From Pseudomonadota bacterium (GTDB lineage Bacteria; Myxococcota_A; UBA796; CAJQPC01), in assembly GCA_024228935.1 (NCBI GenBank), contig JAAESX010000349.1, forward strand, positions 62,001 through 126,000: a stretch of DNA of 64,000 nucleotides, read 5' to 3'. Below the pieces are notes generated by a model, which made no database searches, was not told the origin of the DNA, and was given only the letters and a program-made list of their open reading frames with translations. The translations under genes and the position numbers were made by a program. Positions 1 through 11,333 of this stretch are shown piece by piece. The number at the start of each line of letters is the position of its first letter. The first letter of the stretch is position 1.

Positions 1-570
1 TCGCCGTTCTGCGAGGTCTTCCTCGACGACGTCCGTGTCCCGGCCAGCAACCTTGTCGGCGAGGTGAACAAGGGCTGGGGCGTGGCCAAGGCGCTGCTTC
101 GGCACGAGCGCGGCATGGTCGGAGAGTCCATCGCGGCCGGTGGTGCCCGGCTGCCGGTGCTGCAGCGCTGGACGCTGCGCGACGCGGCCATCGAGCGCAT
201 CGGGCTGGTGGACGGTCGGCTGGCCGACCCGCTCCTGCGCGACCGCATCGCCCAGGCCGAGATGGACCAGGAGTGCATGCGCCTGACCGTGAAGCGGGCC
301 AACGACAAGCTGAAGGCGGGGGACAACCCGGGCGCCGAGACCTCGATCCTGAAGATCGCGGGCACCGAGCTGAACCAGCGACGCTGGGACATCGGCATGG
401 CCATCGCCGGGCCGGATGGGCTTGGCTGGGAAGGCGACGACTACACCGACATCGATCGTGGTCTGGCGAGGCAGTGGCTGCGTTCTCGGGGCAACTCCAT
501 CGAGGGCGGCACCAACGAGATTCAGCGGAACATCGTCGCGCGGCACGTGCTGGGGCTCCCGAAGCAATGA
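1..570 (+). CDS. Acyl-CoA dehydrogenase, C-terminal part
   Basis: The frame is open from base 1, so the 5' end lies outside the window and only the last 189 residues are seen. They are the C-terminal helical half of a flavin-dependent acyl-CoA dehydrogenase, which desaturates acyl-CoA esters at the alpha-beta bond. The visible signature near the end is EGGTNEIQRNIVARHVLGLP, the family's FAD-contacting and C-terminal motif. The stop overlaps the start of the next dehydrogenase (ATGA), so the two are translationally coupled and probably form a heteromeric enzyme, as is known for some steroid or branched acyl-CoA dehydrogenases. The substrate cannot be read from the sequence. Confidence 0.93.
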   Translation, partial: SPFCEVFLDDVRVPASNLVGEVNKGWGVAKALLRHERGMVGESIAAGGARLPVLQRWTLRDAAIERIGLVDGRLADPLLRDRIAQAEMDQECMRLTVKRANDKLKAGDNPGAETSILKIAGTELNQRRWDIGMAIAGPDGLGWEGDDYTDIDRGLARQWLRSRGNSIEGGTNEIQRNIVARHVLGLPKQ

Positions 571-1481
571 ACGAGAACGCTCCCCTGTTGAGGACCGAGG
601 ACGAGGTCGCGCTGGCCGAGAGCGCGCGCGAGGTGGTCGAGTCCGTCTGCCCGCGCTCGGCGTCACGTGCGCTGATCGAGGGCTACGAGCCGGGCCGCGA
701 GCTGTGGGCACAGGCCGCCGAGCTCGGCTGGACGTCCATCCTGCTGTCCGGGGACGACGGGGGCCTGGAGATGGGCCTTCCGGCCGTCTGCGCGGTGATG
801 GAGGAGCTCGGTCGAACGCTGGCGCCCAGTCCGATGTTGAGCGTCGTGCTGGCCGGGCATGCCGCCCCGGAGCGGACGCTGGAAGGCGAGGTCATCGCCG
901 TGGTGGAGCCGGTCACCCTCGACGCCCAGATGGCCAGCGCGTTCCTGTGCGCCGGGCGGCTCTACGAGCGAGACGAGGTGGACATCCGGCCGCTGCGTCG
1001 GCTGGACGGACGAGATGCGGCGGTGGTCGTGCCGACCGGCGAGGGGACGCCGTGCGCAGCGGAACCGGACCGGGACGGCGCGACGGTGGCGCTGTGCGCC
1101 GAGATGCTCGGCGGGATGACGGCCGCGTTGGACCTGACGCTCGAGTACCTGAAGACTCGTCGGCAGTTCGACAAGCCCATCGGCGCGTTCCAGACGCTCC
1201 AGCACCGCGCGGTCGACCTCTTCATCGAGGTTCAGCTCGCTCGGGGAGCGGTGATGAACGCGGCGCTGCACCCGACGCCGGCGAACGTGTCGCTCGCCAA
1301 GGCCCGCTGCAACGACGCCTTCCTGGCGGTCTGCCACGAGGGGATCCAGCTGCACGGCGGCATCGGCATGACGGCCGAGCACGACCTCGGCCTGTTCGTG
1401 AAGCGCGCTCGGGTCTGTGAGCACACGCTCGGCCACTCGGCGTTCCACCGGGACCGGTGGGCGGTCAGTCGGGGCTACTGA
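567..1481 (+). CDS. Acyl-CoA dehydrogenase, second subunit
   Basis: A 304-residue acyl-CoA dehydrogenase family protein. The ATG at 567 is chosen because it overlaps the previous stop by four bases. The N-terminal helical domain is about residues 5-110. The C-terminal FAD-binding helical domain contains LEYLKTRRQFDKPIGAFQTL (about residues 190-210) and the late motif IQLHGGIGMTAEHDLGL. It is shorter than the usual 380-residue family member: the central beta domain is reduced, which is typical of the smaller partner in two-gene dehydrogenases. It probably acts with the upstream gene in fatty-acid, steroid or branched acyl-CoA oxidation. Its 3' end overlaps the convergent hypothetical gene by 17 bases. 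Confidence 0.92.
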   Translation: MNENAPLLRTEDEVALAESAREVVESVCPRSASRALIEGYEPGRELWAQAAELGWTSILLSGDDGGLEMGLPAVCAVMEELGRTLAPSPMLSVVLAGHAAPERTLEGEVIAVVEPVTLDAQMASAFLCAGRLYERDEVDIRPLRRLDGRDAAVVVPTGEGTPCAAEPDRDGATVALCAEMLGGMTAALDLTLEYLKTRRQFDKPIGAFQTLQHRAVDLFIEVQLARGAVMNAALHPTPANVSLAKARCNDAFLAVCHEGIQLHGGIGMTAEHDLGLFVKRARVCEHTLGHSAFHRDRWAVSRGY

Positions 1482-1875
1482 GCAGGGCGTTGCTGCGTCG
1501 GATGGCGTCCGCGATGCCCTCGAGCGCCCCCGTCGAGCTCGGCACGCCCCCGGCCATCAGGCCGCCGGCGGTGAGCGCGGCGGCGACGCCCAGGATGTGC
1601 CCCCAGCTCGTTCGTCTCGGCTCGCCTAGCGCCTCCAGGTCGTCGAGCGTGAGAGCCCCGCGTCGCAGCAGCTCGTGCACGATGGCGGGCGGGTGGGCCC
1701 TGACGGAGGGCAGCGCCTGCATCCCGATCCGGGACACCCGGTCGGCGTAGAGCGCGCTCAGGTCCACGCTCGCGTCGCCTGCGGCCTGGTACAGGCTGCG
1801 GACCTCGTCCGGGGTCGGTGGCGTCAGTCGGCGTCGGTTGACCGTGAGCCAGCGGGTGACGTCGCGCGTGCCCAT
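1465..1875 (-). CDS. Hypothetical protein with one membrane segment
   Basis: A 136-residue protein that I do not recognise. Its first two thirds are soluble and helical. A glycine- and alanine-rich hydrophobic stretch near residues 92-112 (WGHILGVAAALTAGGLMAGG) could be a single membrane helix. It lies convergent to the dehydrogenase pair, overlapping it by 17 bases, and just downstream of the two PilZ genes on the same strand with a 9-base gap, so it may be the last gene of that operon. Codon use is GC-rich at third positions as in its neighbours, which supports real coding. Confidence 0.6.
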   Translation of the reverse strand: MGTRDVTRWLTVNRRRLTPPTPDEVRSLYQAAGDASVDLSALYADRVSRIGMQALPSVRAHPPAIVHELLRRGALTLDDLEALGEPRRTSWGHILGVAAALTAGGLMAGGVPSSTGALEGIADAIRRSNALLSSPD

Positions 1876-1884
1876 GCGCTGAGG

Positions 1885-2499
1885 CTACGCGACTTCGGAG
1901 AGGCCCGTGGCCTGCCGGAGCCAGCGCTCCGCCGCTGGAGGGATGACCAGGAACTTCGTCAGCGCCAGCGCTCGCCGGTGCCGGGGGCGACCTGGACCGA
2001 GCACACCTCGACCTGGACGGGGAGCGGCTGGCTTCCGCCGAGGATCAGCCGGCCGCGGACCCGACGACCGGGGACCATGCGCGTCGTGAGCGTGCTGTAC
2101 AGGAACGTGACCCCGCTGGGGCTGAGGCTGATGAGCGGCACCGGGACCCAGGTCTCGCCCATCTCGATCTGGAGCGAGGTGCGCTCGGGCACGGACCTGC
2201 CGCGCGAGCCTGCGGACCTCGATGGTGGCCGGCATCGCCAGGCGCATCCGACAGCTGCCCTCGAACGCGAAGAGCTGGGTGTAGAACCGGAACGCGCCGG
2301 CGTCGCCCTCGAGCGGCACGCCGGCGCGGGGCCGGAGCGTCTTCTCGAAGGTCAGGAACGGGATCGAGCGGCGCTCGGGCGCGAAGAAGGTGCCCGGGAT
2401 GGGGGGCTGACCCGGCGAGCGCAGCGTCGCGGACTCCTGCTGGGGCAGCACCTCGCTCAGGAGCTGGATGATCTGGGACTGGGACGTCAGCGTGCTCAT
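1885..2499 (-). CDS. PilZ-like protein, two compensating frameshifts
   Basis: This reads as a paralogue of the PilZ protein just upstream, but its coding potential switches frame twice. Residues 1-91 follow the frame starting at ATG 2499. Around 2195 the plausible sequence moves to another frame (bases 1959-2192, containing VPLISLSPSGVTFLYS, equivalent to the PilZ DxSxxG strand). Around 1965 it returns, ending LTKFLVIPPAAERWLRQATG. The original frame stays open throughout, so a gene finder reports one 204-residue ORF whose middle is nonsense. The start overlaps the previous stop (ATGA). The likely role is cyclic-di-GMP sensing. Two small indels, genuine or introduced in assembly, best explain the switches. 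Confidence 0.6.
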   Translation of the reverse strand: MSTLTSQSQIIQLLSEVLPQQESATLRSPGQPPIPGTFFAPERRSIPFLTFEKTLRPRAGVPLEGDAGAFRFYTQLFAFEGSCRMRLAMPATIEVRRLARQVRARAHLAPDRDGRDLGPGAAHQPQPQRGHVPVQHAHDAHGPRSSGPRPADPRRKPAAPRPGRGVLGPGRPRHRRALALTKFLVIPPAAERWLRQATGLSEVA

Positions 2500-3128
2500 C
2501 CGGCTCTCCTGGCGCCGATGCGGTCGGCGAGCCACTCGCGCCCCGCAGGCGACATCTTCCGAATCTCCGCCCCGGCGTGGGTCAGGGCGGTCCCTGGCGC
2601 AGGCCGCACGGTCTTGACCTCGATGACCAGGGCGTGGCCCTCGCCCAGGCGCTCCTCGAGGCGGGCGCGGACGATCGCTCCCGCCTCGAGCGCAGGCAGG
2701 TCGAGCTCGCTGAACAGGAACCCGACGCCCTCGGCGCTCACGTCGGCCAGCATCACGTCCTGTACCGCGCCGCCGTACCGCAGGCGCAGGCGCATCGCGT
2801 GGTCCTTCTGCCTCGCATTGCTCCGGCGCTGGTGGATCTCGACCAGCCGGGGCATGTCGAGAAGGACCCCGCGGGAGTCCGTCCCGTAGACCTCGGCGTG
2901 GAAGCGGTAGAGGCGACGCTCGGTGGTCACCTCGACGCAGGCCAGGGTCCCCCGACGCGCCGCGCTGGAGGAGTCGACCTGCAGCATCCCGCCTGGGGTC
3001 GAGGCGGCGGTGGTTGCCTCGCTCTTCTTGCCCGGGAACCGCACGGTGGCGGAGAGCGCCTTGGGGATCACGTCTCGCTGGAGCGAGCTTCGGATCTCGG
3101 CGGGTCGCAGGAGCGTTCTCGTGTTCAC
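2496..3128 (-). CDS. PilZ domain protein (YcgR-like)
   Basis: A 210-residue cytoplasmic protein. Residues about 40-95 form a YcgR-like N-terminal beta domain and about 98-205 a PilZ domain. The two cyclic-di-GMP contact motifs are visible: RRSNAR (RxxxR) near residue 101, then DVSAEGVGF (DxSxxG) near residue 128. PilZ proteins bind cyclic-di-GMP and change motility, secretion or polysaccharide output, but the target here is not evident. It is followed by a damaged paralogue with a four-base stop/start overlap, suggesting a tandem duplication in one operon. The start is the first ATG of the frame. Confidence 0.85.
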   Translation of the reverse strand: MNTRTLLRPAEIRSSLQRDVIPKALSATVRFPGKKSEATTAASTPGGMLQVDSSSAARRGTLACVEVTTERRLYRFHAEVYGTDSRGVLLDMPRLVEIHQRRSNARQKDHAMRLRLRYGGAVQDVMLADVSAEGVGFLFSELDLPALEAGAIVRARLEERLGEGHALVIEVKTVRPAPGTALTHAGAEIRKMSPAGREWLADRIGARRAG

Positions 3129-3160
3129 GCCCCGAACAGCGGATGAACCGCCTCAGGACA

Positions 3161-4216
3161 CTAGCGCTGGTCCCACTCCAGGTCGGGCGCGTCGTCGGGT
3201 GGGAGCCAGGCCTCGGCTTCCTCCCACCCCAGCCAGCGCTTGGTGAACGCGAGCGCCGTGACCTCGACCAGGTCCTTGGCGACGTCGATGTCGAGGAACT
3301 CGTCGGTGCACCCGTCGAACTCCGACAGCGGGAGCACGCACATCTCGGTGTAGCTGAAGTGGCCGCCGTCGATCAGCGTGCCGAGCATCGGCGAGCCGCC
3401 CAGGCGCTCGTAGATGACCTTGGCCTCGGTCTCGTACGGCGTCTTCTCGTCCAGCGTGCTGCCCATGACGTACGCGTCGCCGGTGATGTCGGCGAGGTGG
3501 GGGCCGAACGCGATGGCGCCGCCGGGTGCGAGCGGCAGGATGGCGACCGCCCGTGGGTCGGACAGGTCGACCTTGTCCTCGTCGAACAGGTGCTCGGCGC
3601 CGCAGAAGAACTGGTCGTCGGTCTCGCAGATCTCGCGGAGCCCGGCGATGTCGAGGGACGCGCCCCCGACGGCGAGCGTCGTGTAGGCGCCGAAGCTGTG
3701 GCCGCTCATCAGGTAGCCGGCGGCCTCGTCGACGCAGCCGAAGAGCTTGCTCTCGGCGTCATGGGACTCGGCCAGGAGCCAGTCGTAGCTGTCGATGACC
3801 TGGCCCGGTCGCGCGGCGGCGATCTCGGCGCGGTCGCCGCTGCTGTCGACGAACGTGTTCCCCGGGTGGTCCGGGGCGACCACGATGAGCCCGTGCTCGG
3901 CCCAGGCCTCGGTCAGGAAGAAGCTCTGCCAGCGGATGCCCTGGCTGCCGTGGCTGAACATCACGACGGGCCGCGGGGACTCGCAGGCCAGCTCCCCCTG
4001 GGACCAGGCCTCGCCCTGCAGCAGGTCGTCGTACTGGACGCCGTCGGTCCCTCGCGCGGCGGTCGTGGGGCCCCAGATCTGCACCGTGAGCTCGACCCCG
4101 GCGCTGTCCGTGAAGCGATCCTCCCAGGTCACCGCGTCGAACGGTCCGGGCGCATCGGGCGCGACGAACACCTCGGAGGGTTCGACAGGGGCTGCACACG
4201 CGAGGATCCACCACAT
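3161..4216 (-). CDS. Lipoprotein alpha/beta hydrolase
   Basis: A 351-residue alpha/beta hydrolase related to the dienelactone hydrolase and PAF-acetylhydrolase-like enzymes. It begins MWWILACAAP, an unusually short lipoprotein signal with the acylated cysteine at residue 7. The oxyanion region is VVMFSHGSQG. The nucleophile elbow is GHSFGA (Ser near residue 170) and the catalytic histidine is probably in DGGHFSYTEM near residue 287. Several cysteines (CESPRP, FGCVDE, EICETD, FFCGAE, EMCVLP) could form disulfides, fitting an envelope enzyme. The physiological ester is unknown. It sits divergent to the ferredoxin reductase gene, with 65 bases between the two starts. Confidence 0.8.
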   Translation of the reverse strand: MWWILACAAPVEPSEVFVAPDAPGPFDAVTWEDRFTDSAGVELTVQIWGPTTAARGTDGVQYDDLLQGEAWSQGELACESPRPVVMFSHGSQGIRWQSFFLTEAWAEHGLIVVAPDHPGNTFVDSSGDRAEIAAARPGQVIDSYDWLLAESHDAESKLFGCVDEAAGYLMSGHSFGAYTTLAVGGASLDIAGLREICETDDQFFCGAEHLFDEDKVDLSDPRAVAILPLAPGGAIAFGPHLADITGDAYVMGSTLDEKTPYETEAKVIYERLGGSPMLGTLIDGGHFSYTEMCVLPLSEFDGCTDEFLDIDVAKDLVEVTALAFTKRWLGWEEAEAWLPPDDAPDLEWDQR

Positions 4217-5476
4217 GGCTCGAAGGTACGGGGGGCTGGACGGGGGTGCAACCGGGGGCGCCGAGGTGGCATCGTCTGAGGGTGAACGTCGCCATCATCG
4301 GAGCGGGCCCGTCCGGGTTCTACGCGGCCCAGGCACTGCTCGACGCGCCCGTCGACATCCAGGTCGATCTGTACGACCGCCTGCCGACGCCGTTCGGCCT
4401 CGTGCGTGGCGGTGTCGCGCCCGACCACCCGAAGATCAAGGCCATCTCAGAGGTCTATGAGCGGCTGCTGCAGCGGCCCCGGCTGCGGTTCCGCGGCAAC
4501 GTTCGCATCGGGGTGGACCTGTCGCCGGACGACCTCGATCGCGCGTACGACGCCGTGGTCTGGGCGGTGGGCTGCGAGTCCGGCCGGGTCCTCGATCTGC
4601 CTGGCGCCGACCTCGAGGGGGTGCACAGCGCGACGGAGTTCGTCTACTGGTACAACGCCCACCCGGACCACGCGGGTCGTGAGTTCGGCCTGGAACGGAC
4701 TCGGCGAGCTGTGGTCGTCGGCAACGGGAACGTGGCCCTCGACGTCGCCCGGATGCTGGTCCGTCGGCGGGCCGAGCTCGAGGGGACGGACATCGCCCGC
4801 TATGCGCTGGCGGCTCTCCGGGGCTCGCCGCTCGAAGAGGTCTGCGTCCTGGGTCGACGGGGCCCGGATCAGGCGGCCTACACGTCGGACCAGCTGGCAG
4901 CCCTGACGCGGCTCGACGGCGTTCGGACATGGTCCCGCGACCCGACGGTCGAGCTCCCCGGTGGGCGCGGGCCGGAGCGACGCCACATCGAGCTCCGCTA
5001 CCTGGCCTCGCCGGTCGAGTTCGTGGGGCGGGCGGGCGTGTTGACCGGTGTCCGCTGTGTCCGAAACGAGCTGGTGAGGGAAGGGGACCGCCTGGTCGCT
5101 CGAGCGACGGACGAGACGTGGATCGAGCCCTGCGAGCTCGTGTTCCAGGCCATCGGCCACCGCGGGCTGCCCATCGAGGGTGTCCCGCAGGCGCGCGGCA
5201 TCATCCCGAGCGCAGAGGGCCGCGTGGAGGGACACCCGAGCTGGTACGTCGTGGGCTGGGCCAAGCGCGGCCCGAGCGGACGGGTCGGCACGAACCGCGG
5301 GGATGCTCGGTCGACGGTCGCGAGCCTGCTGGCGGACCTCCCCGGGCTCGCGCGAGCTCCGGGCTCGCCGGACGATCTGGAGCTGGGCGTCGACGTCGTG
5401 GACGCCAGCGGCTGGGCGCGCCTGGACGCCGAGGAGCGAAGGCGGGGCGACCTGGCTGGATGCCCCCGGCTGAAGT

Positions 5477-7630
<2,154 letters not shown>

Positions 7631-7633
<3 letters not shown>

Positions 7634-7661
7634 CGGCCCTTCATCGGCCCTTCATCGGCCC
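7631..7661. repeat. Three 11-bp direct repeats over the kinase start
   Basis: The unit catcggccctt occurs at 7631-7641 and 7642-7652, and a third, partial copy is at 7653-7661. Read on the minus strand, each unit supplies AAGGGCCG followed by ATG, so three ribosome-site-plus-start cassettes are stacked in three different frames. Only the last ATG (7633) opens the kinase frame. Confidence 0.7.
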
Positions 7662-7713
7662 GCTGCGATCGTGCTTGAGGACTTCTTTTCGTCGACGGCG
7701 GTTAGGCGCTCTC

Positions 7714-8703
7714 ATGCCCTCTTTTCCTTCGACTCGAATGCGCCGCAACCGGCGCCATCCCTGGATCCGCAACCTGGTTCGGGAGAACCGCCTGTCGGTC
7801 GACGATCTGATCTGGCCGCTCTTCGTGAAGGAGGGCGCCGGCGTGCGCGAGCCCGTCCCGTCGATGCCCGGCGTGACCCGCTTGTCCGTCGACACGCTCG
7901 TCGAAGAGGTGAAGAAGGCCTCGGACCTGGGGATTCCGGCGATCGCACTGTTCCCCGTGATCGACATCGCGCTGAAGACCCCCGACGGCCGCGAGGCCTA
8001 CAACCCGGACAACCTGGTCTGCCGCGCGGTGGCGGCCGCGAAGGCCGCTGCGCCGAACGTCGGCATCATCTGCGACGTGGCGCTGGATCCGTTCACGTCC
8101 CATGGTCAGGATGGTCTGCTGGTCGACGACTACGTCGTGAACGACGAGTCTGTCGAGGTCCTGTGCAAGCAGTCCGTCGTCCAGGCCCAGGCGGGCTGTG
8201 ACGTGATCGCGCCCAGCGACATGATGGATGGCCGCATCGGCGCCATCCGGGGTGCGCTCGACGGCGCTGGGCTGATCGACGTGGCGATGATGAGCTACGC
8301 CGCCAAGTACGCCTCGGCCTTCTACGGGCCGTTCCGCGACGCCGTGGGCAGCTCGGGTCAGCTCGGCAAGGGCGACAAGAAGACCTACCAGATGGACCCG
8401 GCCAACGGCGACGAGGCCCTGCGCGAGGTCGCGCTGGACATCGGCGAGGGCGCCGACATGGTCATGGTCAAGCCGGGCATGCCGTACCTCGACGTCTGCC
8501 GCCGGGTGAAGGACAGCTTCGGCGTGCCGACCTACGCCTACCAGGTGTCCGGCGAGTACGCGATGCTCAAGGGCGCCGGGGAGCGCGGCTGGCTCGACTG
8601 GGAGAAGGTCCTGCTCGAGTCGCTCGTCGGCTTCAAGCGCGCGGGCTGCGACGGCATCCTGACGTACGGGGCCGTCGAGGCAGCGCGCCTGCTGGGCGCA
8701 TAG
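7714..8703 (+). CDS. hemB: Delta-aminolevulinic acid dehydratase (porphobilinogen synthase)
   Basis: A 329-residue enzyme that condenses two 5-aminolevulinates to porphobilinogen in heme synthesis. Both Schiff-base lysines are visible: AAKYASAFYGPF near residue 195 and MVKPGMPYLD near residue 250. The metal site reads DVALDPFTSHGQDG, the Asp-containing (magnesium-type) variant rather than the triple-cysteine zinc type. ATG 7714 gives the usual family N-terminus (FPSTRMRRNRRHPWIRNLVR). A TTG at 7675 would add 13 residues, and an internal ATG lies at 7738. No other heme gene is nearby, and it is followed by a hairpin repeat instead of a neighbouring gene. Confidence 0.96.
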   Translation: MPSFPSTRMRRNRRHPWIRNLVRENRLSVDDLIWPLFVKEGAGVREPVPSMPGVTRLSVDTLVEEVKKASDLGIPAIALFPVIDIALKTPDGREAYNPDNLVCRAVAAAKAAAPNVGIICDVALDPFTSHGQDGLLVDDYVVNDESVEVLCKQSVVQAQAGCDVIAPSDMMDGRIGAIRGALDGAGLIDVAMMSYAAKYASAFYGPFRDAVGSSGQLGKGDKKTYQMDPANGDEALREVALDIGEGADMVMVKPGMPYLDVCRRVKDSFGVPTYAYQVSGEYAMLKGAGERGWLDWEKVLLESLVGFKRAGCDGILTYGAVEAARLLGA

Positions 8704-8749
8704 CTCCGATCGGTCGGTTCGTGACCTTCGGCGGTTCCCGCGGCCTGAT

Positions 8750-8886
8750 CACGAGCCGAAGGCGTCCCCGGGAGTGCGGGCCGAACAGCCGACGAAGTCG
8801 GCCGGCCCACAGCACGAGCGGTAGGACAGATCGTGGCCAGAGCGTCTCCAGAGACGGACTCGAGGTAGCGAGCCAGCTGAGCGCAG
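8750..8886. repeat. Dispersed hairpin repeat, copy 1
   Basis: About 137 bases between hemB and dsbD that match 51231-51368 nearly throughout. The best-conserved part is an imperfect palindrome at 8774-8810: gtgcgggccg pairs with cggcccac around the perfect stem gccgac-gaa-gtcggc. A conserved non-palindromic flank follows (agacagatcgtggccag-like, then gagacgga.tcgaggtagcgagcca). There is no ORF, and no terminal inverted repeat or target duplication could be made out. In both copies the element sits just past the stop of a minus-strand gene. It may be a REP-like or MITE-like element, or a repeated terminator or RNA-processing site. Confidence 0.75.
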
Positions 8887-8929
8887 ATTCGATTGCTCAA
8901 CTGCTCGCTCGCAGGCGGGCCAGGGGCTC

Positions 8930-11260
8930 CTAACTCGCCGCGTCCAGCGACTCGGTCACGATGTCCGGGGTGATGACCTCGGGCAGCGCGATGGCCTCCT
9001 TGGACCGGTCCGCCGGAATGACCAGGTAGAACGGGACGCCGGCCTTGCCGTAGCGCTTGAGCCACTCGGTGATGGTGTCGTCGCGGTTGGTCCAGTCGGC
9101 CTTCAGCGGGACGACCCCGTTGGCCTTCATCGAGTCGCGGACGGTCTGCGTCGCCAGGACGTTCTTCTCGTTGACCTTGCAGGTCAGGCACCACTCGGCG
9201 GTGAAGTCGATGAAGACGGGGGTCCCGTCGAGCTGCGCGATGCGGTCCTCGGAGAAGGGCTGCCAGGGCACCTCCTCGCTGAAGTCCAGCTCGGCGCTCG
9301 CCACGATGGAGCCGTCGTCACAGTCCTCGGCGGCCTGGGTCTCGGTGATGAGGAACTTCCAGCCCGCGCCGACCATCAGCAGGATGGCGAACATGGCCGC
9401 CAGGAGCTGGCTCCTTCGGGTGGCGGCGAGGCCGCCCCAGGTCCCGAATATCCACGCTCCGAGCGCGACGACCGTCAGGAAGACGAGCATGCCGAACGCG
9501 CCGTCGGTGCCGGTCTGCGCGGCGAGCACGTCGACCAGCCAGACCGTGGTGGCCATGAGCGTGAAGCCCAGGAACTGCTTGGCGGTCTCCATCCAGGCGC
9601 CGGGCTGCGGCATGAACCGGTAGAGCGCTGGGATGAACGTCACCAGGAAGAACGGGAACGCGAGGCCGAACCCGGCGACCAGGAAGAACAGGATGAGCAT
9701 CGGCCAGGGCAGGCTGAACGCGAAGCCCATGCCGGTCCCCAGGAACGGGGCGCTTCAGGGCGTGGCGAGCAGCGTCGCGAAGGCGCCGGTCAGGAAGTAG
9801 CCCATGGCTCCTTCCTTGTCCGAGGCCTGGGCCATCGAGTCTTCGCCGAACGCGGGGATCTCGAACACGCCGAACAGCGACAGGCCGAAGGCGAAGACGA
9901 TGGTCGCCAGGCCGATGACGTACGGCGGGTACTGGAACTGGAAGCCCCAGCCCGCCTGGAAGTCCATGACCTGTTGCAGGATCACGATGACCCCGGCCAA
10001 GGCACCGAAGCTGGCCATGATCCCGAGCGTGTAGAACGTCCCGGCCTTGCGGCGCTCCTCGCTGGTGATGTGCGCCTGTTCGACCAGCCCGTAGAGCTTG
10101 AGCGTGATGACAGGCAGCACGCACGGCATGATGTTCAGCAGGATGCCGCCCAGGAACGCGAGCCCCAGGTAGGGCAGCGTGTCCAGGATGCTGAAGGGCT
10201 TCGGTGTCTCGACGTTGGCGGGCTCGACCGCGGGTCCCTCGGTGGGGGTGAGCGCGGCCGCGCCATCGCCGAACAGCGGGCTCGTCGAGGCGAGCACCTC
10301 GGTGTCGGCCGCGACGAACTCGATGGGCGTCCGGTACTCGGCCCGGATCCACTCGCCGTCGACCTCGACCTGGAACAGCGCGCCAGCGACCTGGTCGGTG
10401 GGCAGGCTGCCGTCCTCGTTCTCGAGCGCGTAGCCGTCGAGCAGGACGAGCACGCTCCCGTCGTCGTTCACGGTGACCGACTTGTCCATCATCATCCAGC
10501 CGGGGCTGGCGATGGGGGTGAACATCGGCCAGTGGCCGTGCTCCTCGACGAGGTCGAACTCCTTGCCCGTGGGGGCGAGGCGGATGGCGACCTGGAACTC
10601 GTCGTCGGGACGGACGGCGCTGGTGGAGACGGCGCTCTCGATCGAGAACGCGTCGATCTCGAGCATCGGCGTCGGGAAGGTGCCCTCGGCGTGGTCGAAG
10701 AGCGCGACCCACGGAGTGGGCTGGACCTGTCCCTCGGTGGCGACGGGGACGGTGAGCGTGAGCTCGGCCTCGCCGGGGATGCACTGGATCTCGCAGACGA
10801 GCCAGTCGGCGGTGGCGCCGAAAGTGACCTCGCCCGAGATGTCGTCGGGGAGTGTGACGTCGACGTGGTGGAGGACCTGATCCTCGTAGCCGTAGCTGAT
10901 GATGCCGCTGAGCTCGAACCAGGCCGGAGCCGGGTGGATGCGCTCGCCGACGGTCGAGCCCTCGGGCACCGTCCAGTCGATCACCGTGGGCTTGCCGACC
11001 TCGCCGGGGGAGACCCAGTAGGTGTGCCAGTCGGTCTTCTGTTCGAGGTGGACGCCGAGCCGGACCGTCTCGCCAGGGCGGACCTCGGCCCGATCGAGCA
11101 GCAGCCGGGCGCGGACCTGGTGGGGCTCTCCTTCGGGATCGAGCGGCTGCACGTCCGCGCTCTCGGGGACGCCGTCGAGCGCGACCTCGGGGGCCGCCTC
11201 GGTTCCTGGGGCGTGGACTGCGGTTCCCGCGGCGAGGGCCGCTCCGACAAGCCAGGTCAT
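8930..11260 (-). CDS. dsbD: Thiol:disulfide interchange protein DsbD, probable selenoprotein (TGA = Sec502)
   Basis: The frame runs through one in-frame TGA (9757-9755) that splits it into two apparent ORFs. Read through, it is a complete 776-residue DsbD: signal peptide (MTWLVGAALAAGT), periplasmic alpha domain with WHTYW and C-x3-C (VCEIQC), eight or so membrane helices, and a C-terminal thioredoxin domain with CLTC (about residues 691-694). The first membrane cysteine is in NIMPCVLP (Cys380). The second falls exactly on the TGA, in ATP-U-SAPFLG, where the family has Cys. The spacing of 122 residues equals Cys163-Cys285 in E. coli DsbD. ATG 11260 is preferred, with GGGAG upstream. DsbD carries electrons from cytoplasmic thioredoxin to the periplasm. 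Confidence 0.85.
9717..9757 (-). promoter_or_regulatory. Recoded TGA codon and possible SECIS-like hairpin in dsbD
   Basis: On the minus strand the TGA is followed by RNA that I can fold by hand into one imperfect hairpin beginning inside the codon. GAAG pairs with CUUC, there is a two-base bulge, CCC pairs with GGG, then an internal loop. An upper stem (CGUUC with GGAC/G) is closed by a four-base loop containing G. Bacterial SECIS elements start at or just after UGA and span about 40 nt, as this does. GC-rich RNA folds easily, so the fold is suggestive only. Confidence 0.4.
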
Positions 11261-11333
11261 CACTCGCTCTCCCGATCGCACCGGACATCGGTCGCGTCAA
11301 TCTAATCCTCGGGATGCCGGCGGGGTGGTATCG

